Counted from the first letter of the stretch, positions 1 through 8,991 are shown. The stretch: DNA of 64,000 bases from Pseudanabaena sp. Chao 1811 (GCF_027942295.1 NZ_CP101416.1:2148001-2212000), one strand, 5' to 3'. Notes: generated from the letters alone by a model not told the origin. Program-made: numbers and translations.

Positions 1-609
1 GCGATTTGTTAGTTTACTACGAATTAGACCAATTACGCGATTAGCTTCGCTGGATGCACAGGTATCACCTGTACCGATCGCCCAAATTGGTTCGTAGGCA
101 ATGATCAAATTATTTTGGTCAACATCGACAAGATCTGCTGCAAGTTGCGCGAAAATCCAAGCCTCAGTTTCGTTGGCATCACGTTGCTGTTTGCTTTCAC
201 CGACGCAGAGGATAGGGGTAAGCCCATGAGCCTGAGCTGCTTTAAGACGCTTGTTTACAGTTTCATCGGTTTCACCAAAAAACTGACGACGCTCACTATG
301 TCCAATGATCACATGCTTGATACCAAGCTCAACTAGCATTGGTGCAGAAATCTCACCTGTAAATGCGCCATTTTCTGACCAATGGACATTTTGAGCACCA
401 ATACTGAGGTTGGCTTGACCAAGAGATGGCACAACTGTTTGTAAGATGCCTAGATTTGTATAAGGGACGCAAATAAGGATTTGCTGATCAGCGATCGCCG
501 CTTGGGATGCGGTGGCTTTGAGTTGGGCGGGAAATTCTGAGAAAAATGCTTTGGCTTCGGACTGGGTTTTATACATTTTCCAGTTGCCAGCAATAACGAT
601 TTTAGGCAA
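1..609 (-). CDS. tpiA: Triosephosphate isomerase, 3' end cut by the window edge
   Basis: Interconverts dihydroxyacetone phosphate and glyceraldehyde 3-phosphate in glycolysis and the Calvin cycle, in the cytoplasm. The reverse-strand frame stays open from 609 to the window edge for 203 codons. It shows the family landmarks in order: AGNWKM (substrate-binding Asn and Lys), IIGHSERR (electrophilic His), and [11 protein letters not shown] (catalytic Glu). The family is about 240-250 residues long, so roughly 40 C-terminal residues lie outside. The start is taken as TTG at 609 ([12 protein letters not shown]), which matches the usual N-terminus of the family and follows an AGGGG about eight bases upstream. 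No ATG gives a sensible start. Function is certain from the motifs; the start codon is an inference. Confidence 0.95.
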   Translation of the reverse strand, partial: MPKIVIAGNWKMYKTQSEAKAFFSEFPAQLKATASQAAIADQQILICVPYTNLGILQTVVPSLGQANLSIGAQNVHWSENGAFTGEISAPMLVELGIKHVIIGHSERRQFFGETDETVNKRLKAAQAHGLTPILCVGESKQQRDANETEAWIFAQLAADLVDVDQNNLIIAYEPIWAIGTGDTCASSEANRVIGLIRSKLTNR

Positions 610-717
610 GGCTCGTTTACCCCTGAGTTAGGATTATGAAAATAATGAATTGTTGTTTATTTTACCGAAAGATGGAACATTCACAGCAAAGGTATTGTGT
701 TGCGACATCTTTTAGAT

Positions 718-1219
718 ATCCCCCTAAAAACTCAATGAGTCTAGCAGAAGGCTGCCAGACTCATGTCTTAAAATAATTCAATTAGTTATCTACTAGAGGT
801 TTAACTGGACGTGTTCGGTATTGATTAACTGTACGCTGTAGCCCTTATTTTTAAGCTAAATCAGTTTGTCTCACTTGTTACAATGCTAGGTCAAAACCTA
901 CAGATACATCGAACAAAAAACTTAAGAGACCCTAATCACAATACAGGCTATCGAAGCTATCAAAACTACACCGATCTTTGGAACAAGCACTACCCTGTAA
1001 AGATCGAAGAATCGTGGGGAGCAACAAAGCGCCAATCCGATTTTGACTTTTAACTCTTTCTATTTGCTTATCCTCCTTTTTTAATGAAAAGGTTGCTTAA
1101 AATTCAAGCTGGGTTTGCGTTTGGATTGAGTTGCTTTGTCTCTTGTGCTATGAATACAGATTAACTCAGATGGTGTTGCAAGATACTATTTCTTTACATA
1201 AATTCATAGATTTCTTGAT
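718..1219. repeat. Tandem non-coding repeat, copy A (about 500 bp)
   Basis: The gene-free stretch between tpiA and the acyltransferase gene (610-1934) holds two long, clearly related copies of one sequence. Copy A runs from the CCCCTAAAAACTCAATGAG block near 721 to the TTTCTTTACATAAATT block near 1200. No reading frame of note exists on either strand. It begins with a hairpin (arms TGAGTCTAGCAG and CTGCCAGACTCA, one mismatch). Its best conserved core, about 945-1060, includes a stem CGATCTTT/AAAGATCG and the string CGAAGAATCGTGGGGAGCAA. It could be a structured RNA gene or a mobile remnant. I do not recognise it as tmRNA, RNase P RNA, SRP RNA or a known riboswitch. Confidence 0.8.
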
Positions 1220-1323
1220 TGTAAAAATACCTATCAAAAGTCCTTAAAGATAACATCTAAATCTAATATCTAAATCTATCAAATTTATTGAGTACAAATA
1301 CTTGGTTGGTAGCATGAAAATTT

Positions 1324-1819
1324 ATCCCCTAAAAACTCAATGAGTCTAGCAGAAGGCTGCTAGACTCATGTTTTAATATAATTCAATTGGTTGTCGTACT
1401 AGAGGTTTGCTAATGCGTGTTAGATATTGATTAACTATGCGCTGTAGCCTTTATTTTTTCAACTACATAAGCTTGTCTCATTTACTCGTAGTACTAGGTC
1501 AAAACCTAAACAGGTACTAGAAAAATTTAAGAGACCCTAATTACAACGTAGGCTATCGAAGCTATCAAAACTACACCGATCTTTGGAATAAGCACTGCCC
1601 CGTAAAGATCGAAGAATCGTGGGGAGCAATAAAGCGTCAATCCGATTTGACTTTTAACTCTTTCTTTTGCTTCCTCCTCCTATTGAAAGCTTAATTTCAA
1701 TATGTAAGCTGGAACTGCGTTTGGATTGAGTTGCCTTATCTCTTGTGCTATGTATATACATTAACTCAGAAGGTATTCCACAACACTATTTCTTTACATA
1801 AATTTATGAGTTTCTGAGT
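1324..1819. repeat. Tandem non-coding repeat, copy B (about 500 bp)
   Basis: Second copy of the element at 718-1219, in the same orientation and offset by about 600 bp, with a roughly 100-bp spacer between copies. Its first hairpin is perfectly paired (TGAGTCTAGCAG, loop AAGG, CTGCTAGACTCA). The central stem CGATCTTT/AAAGATCG is unchanged, although neighbouring bases differ. Differences are scattered substitutions and small indels, more at the edges than in the core. It ends about 115 bp before the acyltransferase start. On the reverse strand the terminal hairpin is followed by a T-rich stretch (TTGAGTTTTT), so a reverse-strand transcript ending there is conceivable. This is inference only. 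Confidence 0.8.
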
Positions 1820-1934
1820 TGGGGAAAAAGTAAAACTCTGGAAGATTGGCGAATTGTCGTTATGACTTTTGTTATTGGCTTTTGTTAAGCTATGTATACT
1901 AAATACTTTACTTAGCATTGCCAAGACTTTTACT

Positions 1935-3134
1935 ATGCTGCAACAGGCTTCCCGTTATACGACGACTTGGGTAGATACAGTTAACAAGGTCAAGGCTGAA
2001 GTATGGAATATTCTTGCAAAACCTTTGGCGACTCCTTTTTTTGAATGGGAATGGCTCTCGAATTTAGAATCTTCAGGCTGTGCGATCGCGCAGCAGGGAT
2101 GGCTACCGAGTCATTTATTGGTGTGGCAAGGTGATGTATTGGTAGCGGCTGCACCTTTGTATATGAAGGGACATAGCCAAGGCGAGTTTGTTTTTGACCA
2201 TCAATGGGCGGATTTGTCCTATCGGTTAGGAATTGAGTATTATCCCAAATTATTAGGGATGGCTCCCTTTACGCCTGCGGTGGGCTATCGGTTTTTAGTA
2301 CATCCAGATCTAAGCGATCGCCCTGATGAATTATCCAAAATATATGACTTGATGCTAGCGGAGATTGACAAACTTTGCGATCGCTACCAGATGTCAGGCT
2401 GTAACTTTCTCTATGTTGATCCTAGTTGGAAGCATGAGTTGGAGTCGCGAGGTTTCACAACTTGGATGCACCATAGTTATGTTTGGGAAAATCAAGAATT
2501 TAAGGATTTTGATGATTACCTCAAGAATTTCAATGCGAATCAACGCCGCAATATTAAGCGCGAGCGCAAGTCGGTAGAAAGTACGGGGATCAAGATGCGG
2601 GTATATACAGGTGAAGAGATTCCCCATTATTTCTATAGCTATATGTATGAGCTATATAACGATCATTGCAATAAATTTTGGGGTGGAAGTAAATACTTAA
2701 ATCGGAAGTTTTTTGAACATTTAGCCCATAGTTTCCGCGATCGCCTTGTGTTTGTAGCTGGGGAAATCGCAGATTATCCGCAACCTGTGGGAATGTCTTT
2801 CTGTATTCGTAAGGATGATCAGTTATTTGGGCGCTATTGGGGTTGTGTTCAGGAAATTGATTGCTTGCATTTTAATGCTTGCTACTACACGCCGATTGAG
2901 TGGGCGATTTCTCAAGGGATTAAGCGCTTTGACCCCGGAGCAGGTGGACAACACAAAAAGCGGCGCGGATTTCCTGCAACTCCAAATTACAGCTTGCATC
3001 GCTTTTATCGCGATCGGCTCAAGCAAATTCTGGTTCCCTATATCAATGAGGTCAATGCTTACGAGGCAAAACAAATTCAAGCAATTAACAACGAACTACC
3101 CTTTGATTTTGCTCCACCTGATCTTCATGTTTAA
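1935..3134 (+). CDS. FemAB-like / GNAT-fold N-acyltransferase (peptidogalycan-type family)
   Basis: A 399-residue protein resembling the FemAB_like family (COG3146-type predicted N-acyltransferases), which have the acyl-CoA N-acyltransferase fold. The substrate is unknown; relatives are thought to modify peptidoglycan-like or amino-acid substrates. Visible family features are the NFNANQRRNIKRER basic segment near residue 218, the central GRYWGC motif, the acidic EWAISQGIKRFDPGAGG stretch and the following HKKRRGFPA. The frame could be extended upstream to a TTG at 1869, but that adds a hydrophobic, non-conserved leader. The ATG at 1935 (MLQQASRYTTTW) is preferred. The gene stands alone, downstream of the duplicated non-coding element and without an obvious operon partner. 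Confidence 0.8.
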   Translation: MLQQASRYTTTWVDTVNKVKAEVWNILAKPLATPFFEWEWLSNLESSGCAIAQQGWLPSHLLVWQGDVLVAAAPLYMKGHSQGEFVFDHQWADLSYRLGIEYYPKLLGMAPFTPAVGYRFLVHPDLSDRPDELSKIYDLMLAEIDKLCDRYQMSGCNFLYVDPSWKHELESRGFTTWMHHSYVWENQEFKDFDDYLKNFNANQRRNIKRERKSVESTGIKMRVYTGEEIPHYFYSYMYELYNDHCNKFWGGSKYLNRKFFEHLAHSFRDRLVFVAGEIADYPQPVGMSFCIRKDDQLFGRYWGCVQEIDCLHFNACYYTPIEWAISQGIKRFDPGAGGQHKKRRGFPATPNYSLHRFYRDRLKQILVPYINEVNAYEAKQIQAINNELPFDFAPPDLHV

Positions 3135-3288
3135 ATTGCATTATTGATTGTTTACTCAACAGACCATTTGGTCAAAAAAACAATAGTTTTACTTAATATT
3201 TTATGATAGATGCGATTAACTTAATTGATTGCATCTAAGTTTTTTGTTATATTTCAATATAACAAGTTGTCTTTATCCACAAATAGCC

Positions 3289-4560
3289 ATGAGACTATTA
3301 CAGAGTATTTTTAATGTTATTTGGGTTTTAGGCTATCTAGGTAATGGAGTCCTATTTATCTATACTGAGTGGATTATTTTACAGAAAAATTTTATTCAAA
3401 TACTTAATCCATATATCCATTTTCAAGTTTTGTTAATACTACTTTCTACTCCCTTGTTTTGGATATTCTTATCTATGGCAGTAGTTGGTTATTATACCGT
3501 AGTAAATATAGAAAAGAATTTACTCAAGAATGTTAAGCAAAGCCAAGTTGAGACTAAAGAAACACCATCTCCCATAACTGATGTATTACCTCAAAAATAT
3601 TCTAATCGTTTTTCTTTTTTTTCAAGAGAACTAAACACCCATACATCTGTAACGCCTAAATTAGATACAGATGGGATTGCAAAACAAATTGAGTTACTTG
3701 AATGGGCAATACAAAGTAGTCAAAAAATAAGATTTAACTACGAAGACAAAAATGGAAACAATAGTAATCGCACTTTCATTCCACAGAATTTTAAGACGAT
3801 TCGTCAGACTTTATGTGTAGAGGGATACTGTTATTTAAGACGTGCTAAACGTACTTTTACAATTAGACGTATGCGAGATATTAAAATTATCTCTGCTAAC
3901 GAATTAAATCACAATGTTAAAGAGAAAGTAAACTCCTCTTCATTATCTTCTTTCTCTAGTATTTCTTCTGTAAAAGATAAAGACTCTCACCCTAAAGAAC
4001 GTCCCTACATCAATTTAATTATTGATAATCTTGAAGCACTTACAAATTCAGAATGGAACAACATAGAAATTCTAACAAAGATTTATTATGAACTAGAGTT
4101 TCGATCTCGTCCAAGATCTCGTGATTTGAGTGAGCGTATCAAGAAAAGGTTGATTCAGTTAAAAGATCAACCTTTTTTACTCTCAAAAGCTGGATCTGAA
4201 ACTAATAGTTTTTCGGATGACTCTTTTAACTATGAACAAGGTCTACTTAGTTTTTATGGATATAAAGTTGGTATAAAAGGTTTGCCAGAATCAGAAAGAC
4301 ACAAAATTCTTGATGCAGTTTTTGCACTTCCATTATTGTCAGTGAATAGTGAAGCTTACTTAAGAGAGTGGGGAGAGCCTAATAGTGCAGAAAGATTACA
4401 AAAACTATCTAGATCCATCGCAGCATTTGTTCGTACCGCCAAAGGTCGTACTAACGGTGATTTTAGAAAAGCAATTCAAGATTGGGAATCCGACTTAATA
4501 TACTTGAAAAAGACTTATTACAATACAAATCATTTCTCATTTCAGTATCCAATCACATAG
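3289..4560 (+). CDS. Membrane-anchored protein with a WYL-like domain and a C-terminal domain of unknown function
   Basis: A 423-residue protein of no named family that I can assign. Two hydrophobic helices (about residues 5-32 and 45-72) suggest membrane anchoring with the bulk of the protein in the cytoplasm. Residues 134-201 resemble a WYL domain (IRFNYEDKNGN, then CVEGYCYLRRAKRTFTIRR), the ligand-sensing module usually found after an HTH in transcription regulators of defence and DNA-damage genes; no HTH is visible here. A low-complexity Ser-rich linker follows. The last ~100 residues (YKVGIKGL, ILDAVFALPL, EWGEPNSAERLQKL, AIQDWESDL) resemble a domain seen in many uncharacterised bacterial proteins. 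The start is ATG 3289; the frame reaches TTG 3229 without support. Base composition is more AT-rich than its neighbours, which hints at horizontal transfer. Confidence 0.65.
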   Translation: MRLLQSIFNVIWVLGYLGNGVLFIYTEWIILQKNFIQILNPYIHFQVLLILLSTPLFWIFLSMAVVGYYTVVNIEKNLLKNVKQSQVETKETPSPITDVLPQKYSNRFSFFSRELNTHTSVTPKLDTDGIAKQIELLEWAIQSSQKIRFNYEDKNGNNSNRTFIPQNFKTIRQTLCVEGYCYLRRAKRTFTIRRMRDIKIISANELNHNVKEKVNSSSLSSFSSISSVKDKDSHPKERPYINLIIDNLEALTNSEWNNIEILTKIYYELEFRSRPRSRDLSERIKKRLIQLKDQPFLLSKAGSETNSFSDDSFNYEQGLLSFYGYKVGIKGLPESERHKILDAVFALPLLSVNSEAYLREWGEPNSAERLQKLSRSIAAFVRTAKGRTNGDFRKAIQDWESDLIYLKKTYYNTNHFSFQYPIT

Positions 4561-4708
4561 TGATATTGTTATTGCCTTTGAGTGGTAGATGATACTGTGA
4601 GTCTGTATATATTTATTAAATATTTTTAACTGACTGAAGCGAAGGATCACTTTAGTCAACTGGTATTAATTGGTTATACTTAAAACACTCAGCAGCGAGG
4701 GTAAAGTG

Positions 4709-5281
4709 ATGATCCAAACTTTAGCTAAGGCAGAAAACCAATATCTCGTTAAATGGGCTGTCACTTGGGAGCAGTTTAAAGCTTTGCAATCCGCCTTTGA
4801 GGAAATCGGGGGAGTGCGGATGACTTATTGTGAAGGAGAACTAGAAATTATGGGTATTGGTTTGCAGCATGAAATGATATCCAGTCTGCTAGGACTCTTG
4901 TTAGGCTATTACTTTGTACTCAAACGCATCCGCTTTACCTCAACAGGTGCTTATACCCAAAAAATTGAACCTAGTCTTGAGTTTCAGGCTGATTTGTCCT
5001 TTGCTTTTGGTAATGATCCTGCAAAGACTGACCTATGTATCGAAATTGTGGTTACTAGCGGAAGCGTTAAAACGTTAAGGAAATATCAACTAAGGGGTAT
5101 TCCAGAGGTTTGGTTTTGGGTAGATGGCAAAATTAGTATTTATCGCTTAGTTGAAGATGAGTATGTAAAACGCGATCGCAGTGAATGGCTGCCTGAATTG
5201 GACGTTGAACATTTAGAAAAATGTTTGTTAATAGATTCGCAGTTGGATGCGATGACAGCTTTTGCAGAAAAATATGCTTAA
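4709..5281 (+). CDS. Uma2-family putative endonuclease (DUF820)
   Basis: A 190-residue member of the Uma2/DUF820 family, which is highly amplified in cyanobacteria and carries a PD-(D/E)XK nuclease-like fold; its biological role is unclear. The family pattern is visible: an acidic strand (YCEGELEIMG), an EFQADLSF segment, CIEIVVTSGS, and the KYQLRGIPEVWFWV block ending in a short strand (KISIYRL). The start is ATG 4709, preceded by GAGGG about ten bases upstream; a TTG at 4670 is in frame but less likely. It is convergent with xisI, with only about 75 bp between stops. Confidence 0.85.
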   Translation: MIQTLAKAENQYLVKWAVTWEQFKALQSAFEEIGGVRMTYCEGELEIMGIGLQHEMISSLLGLLLGYYFVLKRIRFTSTGAYTQKIEPSLEFQADLSFAFGNDPAKTDLCIEIVVTSGSVKTLRKYQLRGIPEVWFWVDGKISIYRLVEDEYVKRDRSEWLPELDVEHLEKCLLIDSQLDAMTAFAEKYA

Positions 5282-5355
5282 AGCAAACAAACGATGCTTT
5301 TTGAGATTTGCCAGAGTTTAGCTAAGTTTTTGCAAATCTGTCTTTAAGTATGTAT

Positions 5356-5700
5356 TTAGGCGATCGCATATCCCGTATATTGTCTTAGATAAGCAGGTTG
5401 TAAGCCAATCACAATATCTTCTTTGGGGACTCCTTGAGCAACTAAAGCCTCAGCAATATCTATTTCTGTATTGTTAGCTTGAATCCAGATTTTTCCTGCT
5501 TTAATGTCGAGATGCATTGAGCAACCATAGATACGTTTTTCTTGATCCCAACCAATTGCCAGTACTTGATAGCGATCCTGTTCCGTATCAAATAGGGTTT
5601 GCATTTCGATCTCGCCATGTGAAGGTTTATAAGAGGCATATTGGCGAAGAAACTGTTTGATAATGTTGCGGTAGTTGTTGCTTTTTTCTAGATTTTCCAT
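5356..5700 (-). CDS. xisI: XisI-family protein (fdxN element excision controlling factor homologue)
   Basis: A 114-residue homologue of XisI, which together with XisH is needed for developmentally regulated excision of the fdxN element in heterocystous cyanobacteria. The pair is also widespread in cyanobacteria without that element, so the general function is not settled. Typical features are the N-terminal YRNIIKQFL helix, the central block (YQVLAIGWD, then RIYGC), HLDIKAGKIWIQ, and the C-terminal GVPKEDIVIGLQPAYLRQYT. The gene is immediately downstream of xisH and overlaps its end by 13 bases, so the two are co-translated. Confidence 0.93.
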   Translation of the reverse strand: MENLEKSNNYRNIIKQFLRQYASYKPSHGEIEMQTLFDTEQDRYQVLAIGWDQEKRIYGCSMHLDIKAGKIWIQANNTEIDIAEALVAQGVPKEDIVIGLQPAYLRQYTGYAIA

Positions 5701-6101
5701 TGGACAATCACCTCATTCTTTACATCATAAACGAAGATATCAAGCTGACATTCTTGAATCACCATGCGTGGAAATTCCTTCTTGAAGAAAGTTTCATAGG
5801 CATTATTGGGAATTGCTAAAAATAGTTTACGGTCTGGATATGTGGATTTTAGACCTATTCTATAGTTAATAAATTGTCCGACTGCTAAATGAAAGTCACT
5901 GAGAGATGAGTTACCAATAAAGCTTTTAATTTCTACGGCAATTTTTTCATTGTTGCGCTCGGCGGCGATGAGCCTTTCTGCACCAAGGTCAATATAAAGT
6001 TCAGAATCTCCTACTTTTAAGGAAAATGGATCATCAGTAATCCGCCAACCATCTTTGATTAGTGCATTTTTTACTGCATCATGGAATAAATCTCTAGCCA
6101 T
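5688..6101 (-). CDS. xisH: XisH-family protein
   Basis: A 137-residue XisH homologue, partner of the overlapping xisI. The segment ELYIDLGAERLIAAE followed by KIAVEIKSF contains the D...ExK arrangement of PD-(D/E)XK nuclease-like folds, and the C-terminus ends in the typical EVIVQWKI. No fdxN-type excision element or xisF recombinase is present in this window. The pair is therefore better read as one of the many stand-alone xisHI copies of cyanobacteria, whose role may be nuclease or toxin-antitoxin like (inference). The start ATG at 6101 abuts a hairpin terminator of the upstream reverse-strand gene. Confidence 0.93.
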   Translation of the reverse strand: MARDLFHDAVKNALIKDGWRITDDPFSLKVGDSELYIDLGAERLIAAERNNEKIAVEIKSFIGNSSLSDFHLAVGQFINYRIGLKSTYPDRKLFLAIPNNAYETFFKKEFPRMVIQECQLDIFVYDVKNEVIVQWKI

Positions 6102-6132
6102 TGCATTTTAATTGTAATAACCACATTGTTAA

Positions 6133-6169
6133 TAAACAAATAGACTCGCAATGCGAGTCTATTTGTTTA
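6133..6169 (-). terminator. Hairpin terminator of the folB-rnhA fusion gene
   Basis: Perfect 18-bp inverted repeat (TAAACAAATAGACTCGCA and its complement) with a one-base loop. It overlaps the stop codon of the fusion gene and lies just upstream of xisH. The A/T-rich outer stem supplies the T-tract on either strand. Confidence 0.75.
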
Positions 6170-7093
6170 GGCAAACTTAGCTGTGTAACTACGAGCGATC
6201 GCATCGCATCGCTCGTTATCAGGATCACCAGAATGCCCCTCTACCCAATGCCATCGGATATTAGAAGTATTGAGGGGATCGAGTTGTTGCCAGAATTCTT
6301 GATTTTTGACAGGCTTATTATCTTTGGTTTTCCAGCCATTCTTTTTCCAGCCTTTAATCCATTTGGTAATGCCATCTAGGACATATTTGCTATCGGTATA
6401 GAGATCGACGGTCGTGGATTGCTTGTGACTGGCGAGAAATTCTAGAGCTGCGATCGCACCCTGTAATTCCATTTGGTTATTAGTGGTTTCGCGCAGACCA
6501 CCACCAAGCTCTTTAGTACTACCATCAGAGAAGTGAACAACTACACCCCAGCCTCCCGGACCTGGATTTTTAGAACAGGCTCCGTCAGTATGGATGCTGA
6601 TGATTTTGGACTCGGCTGAATTGGTGATGGTTGATGGGGAATCACTGGTAGTCTTTGTTGATTTAGGGCTAATTTTTTTTGCTTGCGGTTCAGGAATTGC
6701 TTCTAGGTTGGTTGCGGTATTTGTAGAGGTGATTTGATCTCGCGATCGCACAATCTCGACAGCAACGGAACCTAAGAAATTGGGAATTGGGGGATGCTTG
6801 ATAATTTTTACTTCAGCCTGAGTAATTTTCTCATCTTCAAGGAGACTGTCAGCGATCGCCCCAGCTAAGCGTTCAATCAACTTAAATTTTTGAGTCTGGA
6901 TTAGATTCTCGATTTTCCGAATACAAGAAATATAGTTAACCGTATCTTCAATATCATCGCTATAGCTGGCTTTTTCAAAATCGACCCATAGGGTTGCATC
7001 AACCTCAAACCATTGTCCTAATACATTCTCCTCAGGTAGATATCCTATGTATCCGTATGCTTTTACGCCTTTTAAGTAGATTTTGCTTGTCAT
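6167..7093 (-). CDS. Fusion of dihydroneopterin aldolase (FolB) and ribonuclease HI
   Basis: A 308-residue two-domain protein. Residues 1-118 match FolB, which cleaves 7,8-dihydroneopterin in folate synthesis. The equivalents of its catalytic Glu (E22 in PEENVLGQ), Tyr (Y54 in DTVNY) and Lys (K99 in IKHPPIPN) are all present. Residues 119-162 form a Ser/Thr/Pro-rich linker. Residues 163-308 are a complete type 1 RNase H, which degrades RNA in RNA-DNA hybrids, with D170 (HTDGAC), E209 (NQMEL), D234 (YTDS), H287 (VEGHSGD) and D297 (NERCD). No stop, frameshift or internal start separates the domains, so this looks like a true fusion and both activities are expected. The start is ATG 7093. The upstream neighbour on the same strand is the YlqF-type GTPase gene, 82 bp away. 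Confidence 0.9.
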   Translation of the reverse strand: MTSKIYLKGVKAYGYIGYLPEENVLGQWFEVDATLWVDFEKASYSDDIEDTVNYISCIRKIENLIQTQKFKLIERLAGAIADSLLEDEKITQAEVKIIKHPPIPNFLGSVAVEIVRSRDQITSTNTATNLEAIPEPQAKKISPKSTKTTSDSPSTITNSAESKIISIHTDGACSKNPGPGGWGVVVHFSDGSTKELGGGLRETTNNQMELQGAIAALEFLASHKQSTTVDLYTDSKYVLDGITKWIKGWKKNGWKTKDNKPVKNQEFWQQLDPLNTSNIRWHWVEGHSGDPDNERCDAIARSYTAKFA

Positions 7094-7175
7094 AATTGCT
7101 TGAACTTCTTTTCAGACAATCATTATGACTTAAGCGATCGCCATCACCAGATCTCTTCATGTAAAGTTCACAGAT

Positions 7176-8015
7176 CTAGGATGGCGGTAATTCCAAGGCG
7201 ATCGCGCCCAATTTGCCTTTACGGAAATCGTACAAAATTAGCCTTGCAACTTTATCGAGATCCCCTTGAAATTTGTTTAAAGCTGCGACTTCATGAATAT
7301 ATTCAATCCCTGACGTTACTGTTGCGGGATCAATCACATAGCGGCTACTCAACTTTGCATTTAGCTGAATTAACAGCTCTACGGCTTCAGCCGCAACTAA
7401 GACATTGTCATAGGCAGCTTGTCCGATGTCATCACATATCGCCAACTTCAGTGCCGCATCTTGATCATGTAACAAAGGTGGAATTACCCCTGGGGTATCT
7501 AATAACTCAATTTCATCGGAAATCCTGATCCAACGTAATTGGCGTGTCACCCCCGGTTTATTGGCACTTGCTACTACTTTTTTCTTGAGTAAACGGTTGA
7601 TTAGAGCTGATTTGCCCACATTAGGAAATCCGACTACTACGGCACGCACAGGGCGCGGTAACATTCCCCGACTACGTCGTCTTTCGTTGACTTTTTCGCC
7701 AGCAACTTGGGCAGCCTTGAGTAAATCAACCATTCCCTTACCTGCTTGAGCGTCGGTAAAGTATGCCATGCGCTCTTGTTCTGTAAACCAGCGTGTCCAC
7801 TGCGATTTTGCCGTTGAGGAGATGGCATCAATGCGATTGCACACGAGAATATGTGATTTTCCTTCTACCCATTTTTCGATTTTGGGATGTCTACTAGACA
7901 TCAAGATGCGTGAATCACGCACCTCAATGACCACATCAACCAATTTTAGTTGTTCTAACAACTGCTTTTCAGCTTTGGCGATATGACCTGGATACCACTG
8001 AATTGGGCTTGCCAT
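7176..8015 (-). CDS. ylqF: Ribosome biogenesis GTPase YlqF/RbgA
   Basis: A 279-residue circularly permuted GTPase of the YlqF/RbgA family, which promotes late assembly of the large ribosomal subunit. The motif order is permuted as expected: G4 (CNRID, a variant of NKxD) comes near residue 60, before G1 (GFPNVGKS, about 128-135) and G3 (DTPG). The N-terminal WYPGHIAKA signature is diagnostic. Length is normal. ATG 8015 is the only reasonable start. It is divergent from psb32, with about 100 bp between the starts. Confidence 0.93.
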   Translation of the reverse strand: MASPIQWYPGHIAKAEKQLLEQLKLVDVVIEVRDSRILMSSRHPKIEKWVEGKSHILVCNRIDAISSTAKSQWTRWFTEQERMAYFTDAQAGKGMVDLLKAAQVAGEKVNERRRSRGMLPRPVRAVVVGFPNVGKSALINRLLKKKVVASANKPGVTRQLRWIRISDEIELLDTPGVIPPLLHDQDAALKLAICDDIGQAAYDNVLVAAEAVELLIQLNAKLSSRYVIDPATVTSGIEYIHEVAALNKFQGDLDKVARLILYDFRKGKLGAIALELPPS

Positions 8016-8114
8016 AGGAAATAATACGGAGAAGGAGTATTTTTAACTATATACTCTTGTTAAGATATTAAGAAATATTAAGATTAGCCGTTAGTTTAAC
8101 TTTTAATAAAAATC

Positions 8115-8951
8115 ATGATTAAGCCCACCCTACAGAGATTTGTCCAGAAATTGACGCGGAGATTTGGCGCGATCGCGATCGCCATAATTCTACCCTTAGC
8201 GCTTGTCTTTACCCATGTTCCTGCGGCTCAAGCCTATGATGCACCAGAGCTATTGCCAGAAAAATATACTAATGTGATTGATCTGGGGCGATTTTTGACA
8301 GATTCTGAAGAGTTGGCGCTTGATCAAAAGTTAACGAGATTTGAGGAATTAACAGGTTGGAAATTGCGAGTGCTGACTCAGGTAGATCGCACCCCCGGTC
8401 GTGCAGTTAAGGATTTTTGGGGACTTGACGATCGCAGTGTGATGTTGGTTGCAGACTCACGGGGGCGCAATTTACTGAATTTTAGTGTTGGTGATGAGGT
8501 TTATCCTTTGCTATCCCGTGGTTTCTGGATTGAATTGCAATCACGCTATGGCAATCAATTCTATGTGCGAGAGCAGGGCTACGATCAAGCAATTTTGTCT
8601 TCCATTGATGCTATTACTACTTGTCTTGATCAAGATGGTTGTGCGGTCGTCCCCGGGATTCCCCAAGAGCAATGGATTCTAACCTTGATTACTTCTATTG
8701 TGGGTGGTGTTGTTTTTGGCTTTGCAGGACATCCACGGAAGGAAGGCGAAATTTTTGCTTGGAAATGGGCCTTGATTTTCACACCCTTGTGGGGCATGTT
8801 GTTTATTTCCTTTGGTCTAGGTCCTGTCCTCACTCGGACTAGTGAATGGGTTCCTATTGTGCGGAATGTTGCAGGATTTGTAGGTGGTGCAGTGATTGCT
8901 TATCTAATTCCTTCGCCAAAGCGGGCTATCCCCAAGCCAGAGGCACGATAA
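8115..8951 (+). CDS. psb32: Photosystem II repair protein Psb32 (TPM domain)
   Basis: A 278-residue TPM-domain protein. In cyanobacteria this architecture corresponds to Psb32, a lumen-facing thylakoid membrane protein that protects photosystem II and speeds its repair. The N-terminus has a twin-basic stretch, a hydrophobic core and an AQA cleavage-like site (VPAAQAYDAP). The TPM domain spans about residues 45-180 (NVIDLGRFL, LDQKLTRFEELTGWKLRVLT, GLDDRSVMLVAD). Three C-terminal hydrophobic segments (about 195-215, 222-242 and 252-268) follow; one anchor is more typical, so the tail is longer than I would expect. It ends at a strong hairpin shared with the convergent GGDEF gene. Confidence 0.85.
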   Translation: MIKPTLQRFVQKLTRRFGAIAIAIILPLALVFTHVPAAQAYDAPELLPEKYTNVIDLGRFLTDSEELALDQKLTRFEELTGWKLRVLTQVDRTPGRAVKDFWGLDDRSVMLVADSRGRNLLNFSVGDEVYPLLSRGFWIELQSRYGNQFYVREQGYDQAILSSIDAITTCLDQDGCAVVPGIPQEQWILTLITSIVGGVVFGFAGHPRKEGEIFAWKWALIFTPLWGMLFISFGLGPVLTRTSEWVPIVRNVAGFVGGAVIAYLIPSPKRAIPKPEAR

Positions 8952-8955
8952 ACCC

Positions 8956-8991
8956 AGACAAGAATAGCGGCGTGCGCCGCTATTCTTGTCT
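8956..8991. terminator. Bidirectional hairpin terminator between psb32 and the GGDEF gene
   Basis: Near-perfect inverted repeat AGACAAGAATAGCGGC/GCCGCTATTCTTGTCT with a GTGC loop, between two convergent genes. It overlaps the last codons of the diguanylate cyclase gene. Confidence 0.75.

Noticed and set aside
718-1819. Considered tmRNA, RNase P RNA, 6S RNA or a riboswitch for the duplicated element
   Set aside because: The tell-tale conserved strings of RNase P RNA and tmRNA are absent, and I cannot show a 6S-like or known riboswitch fold; left as an unidentified repeat.
5356-6101. xisHI as evidence of a heterocyst fdxN element
   Set aside because: No xisF, fdxN or element borders are visible, and xisHI copies are common outside that context.
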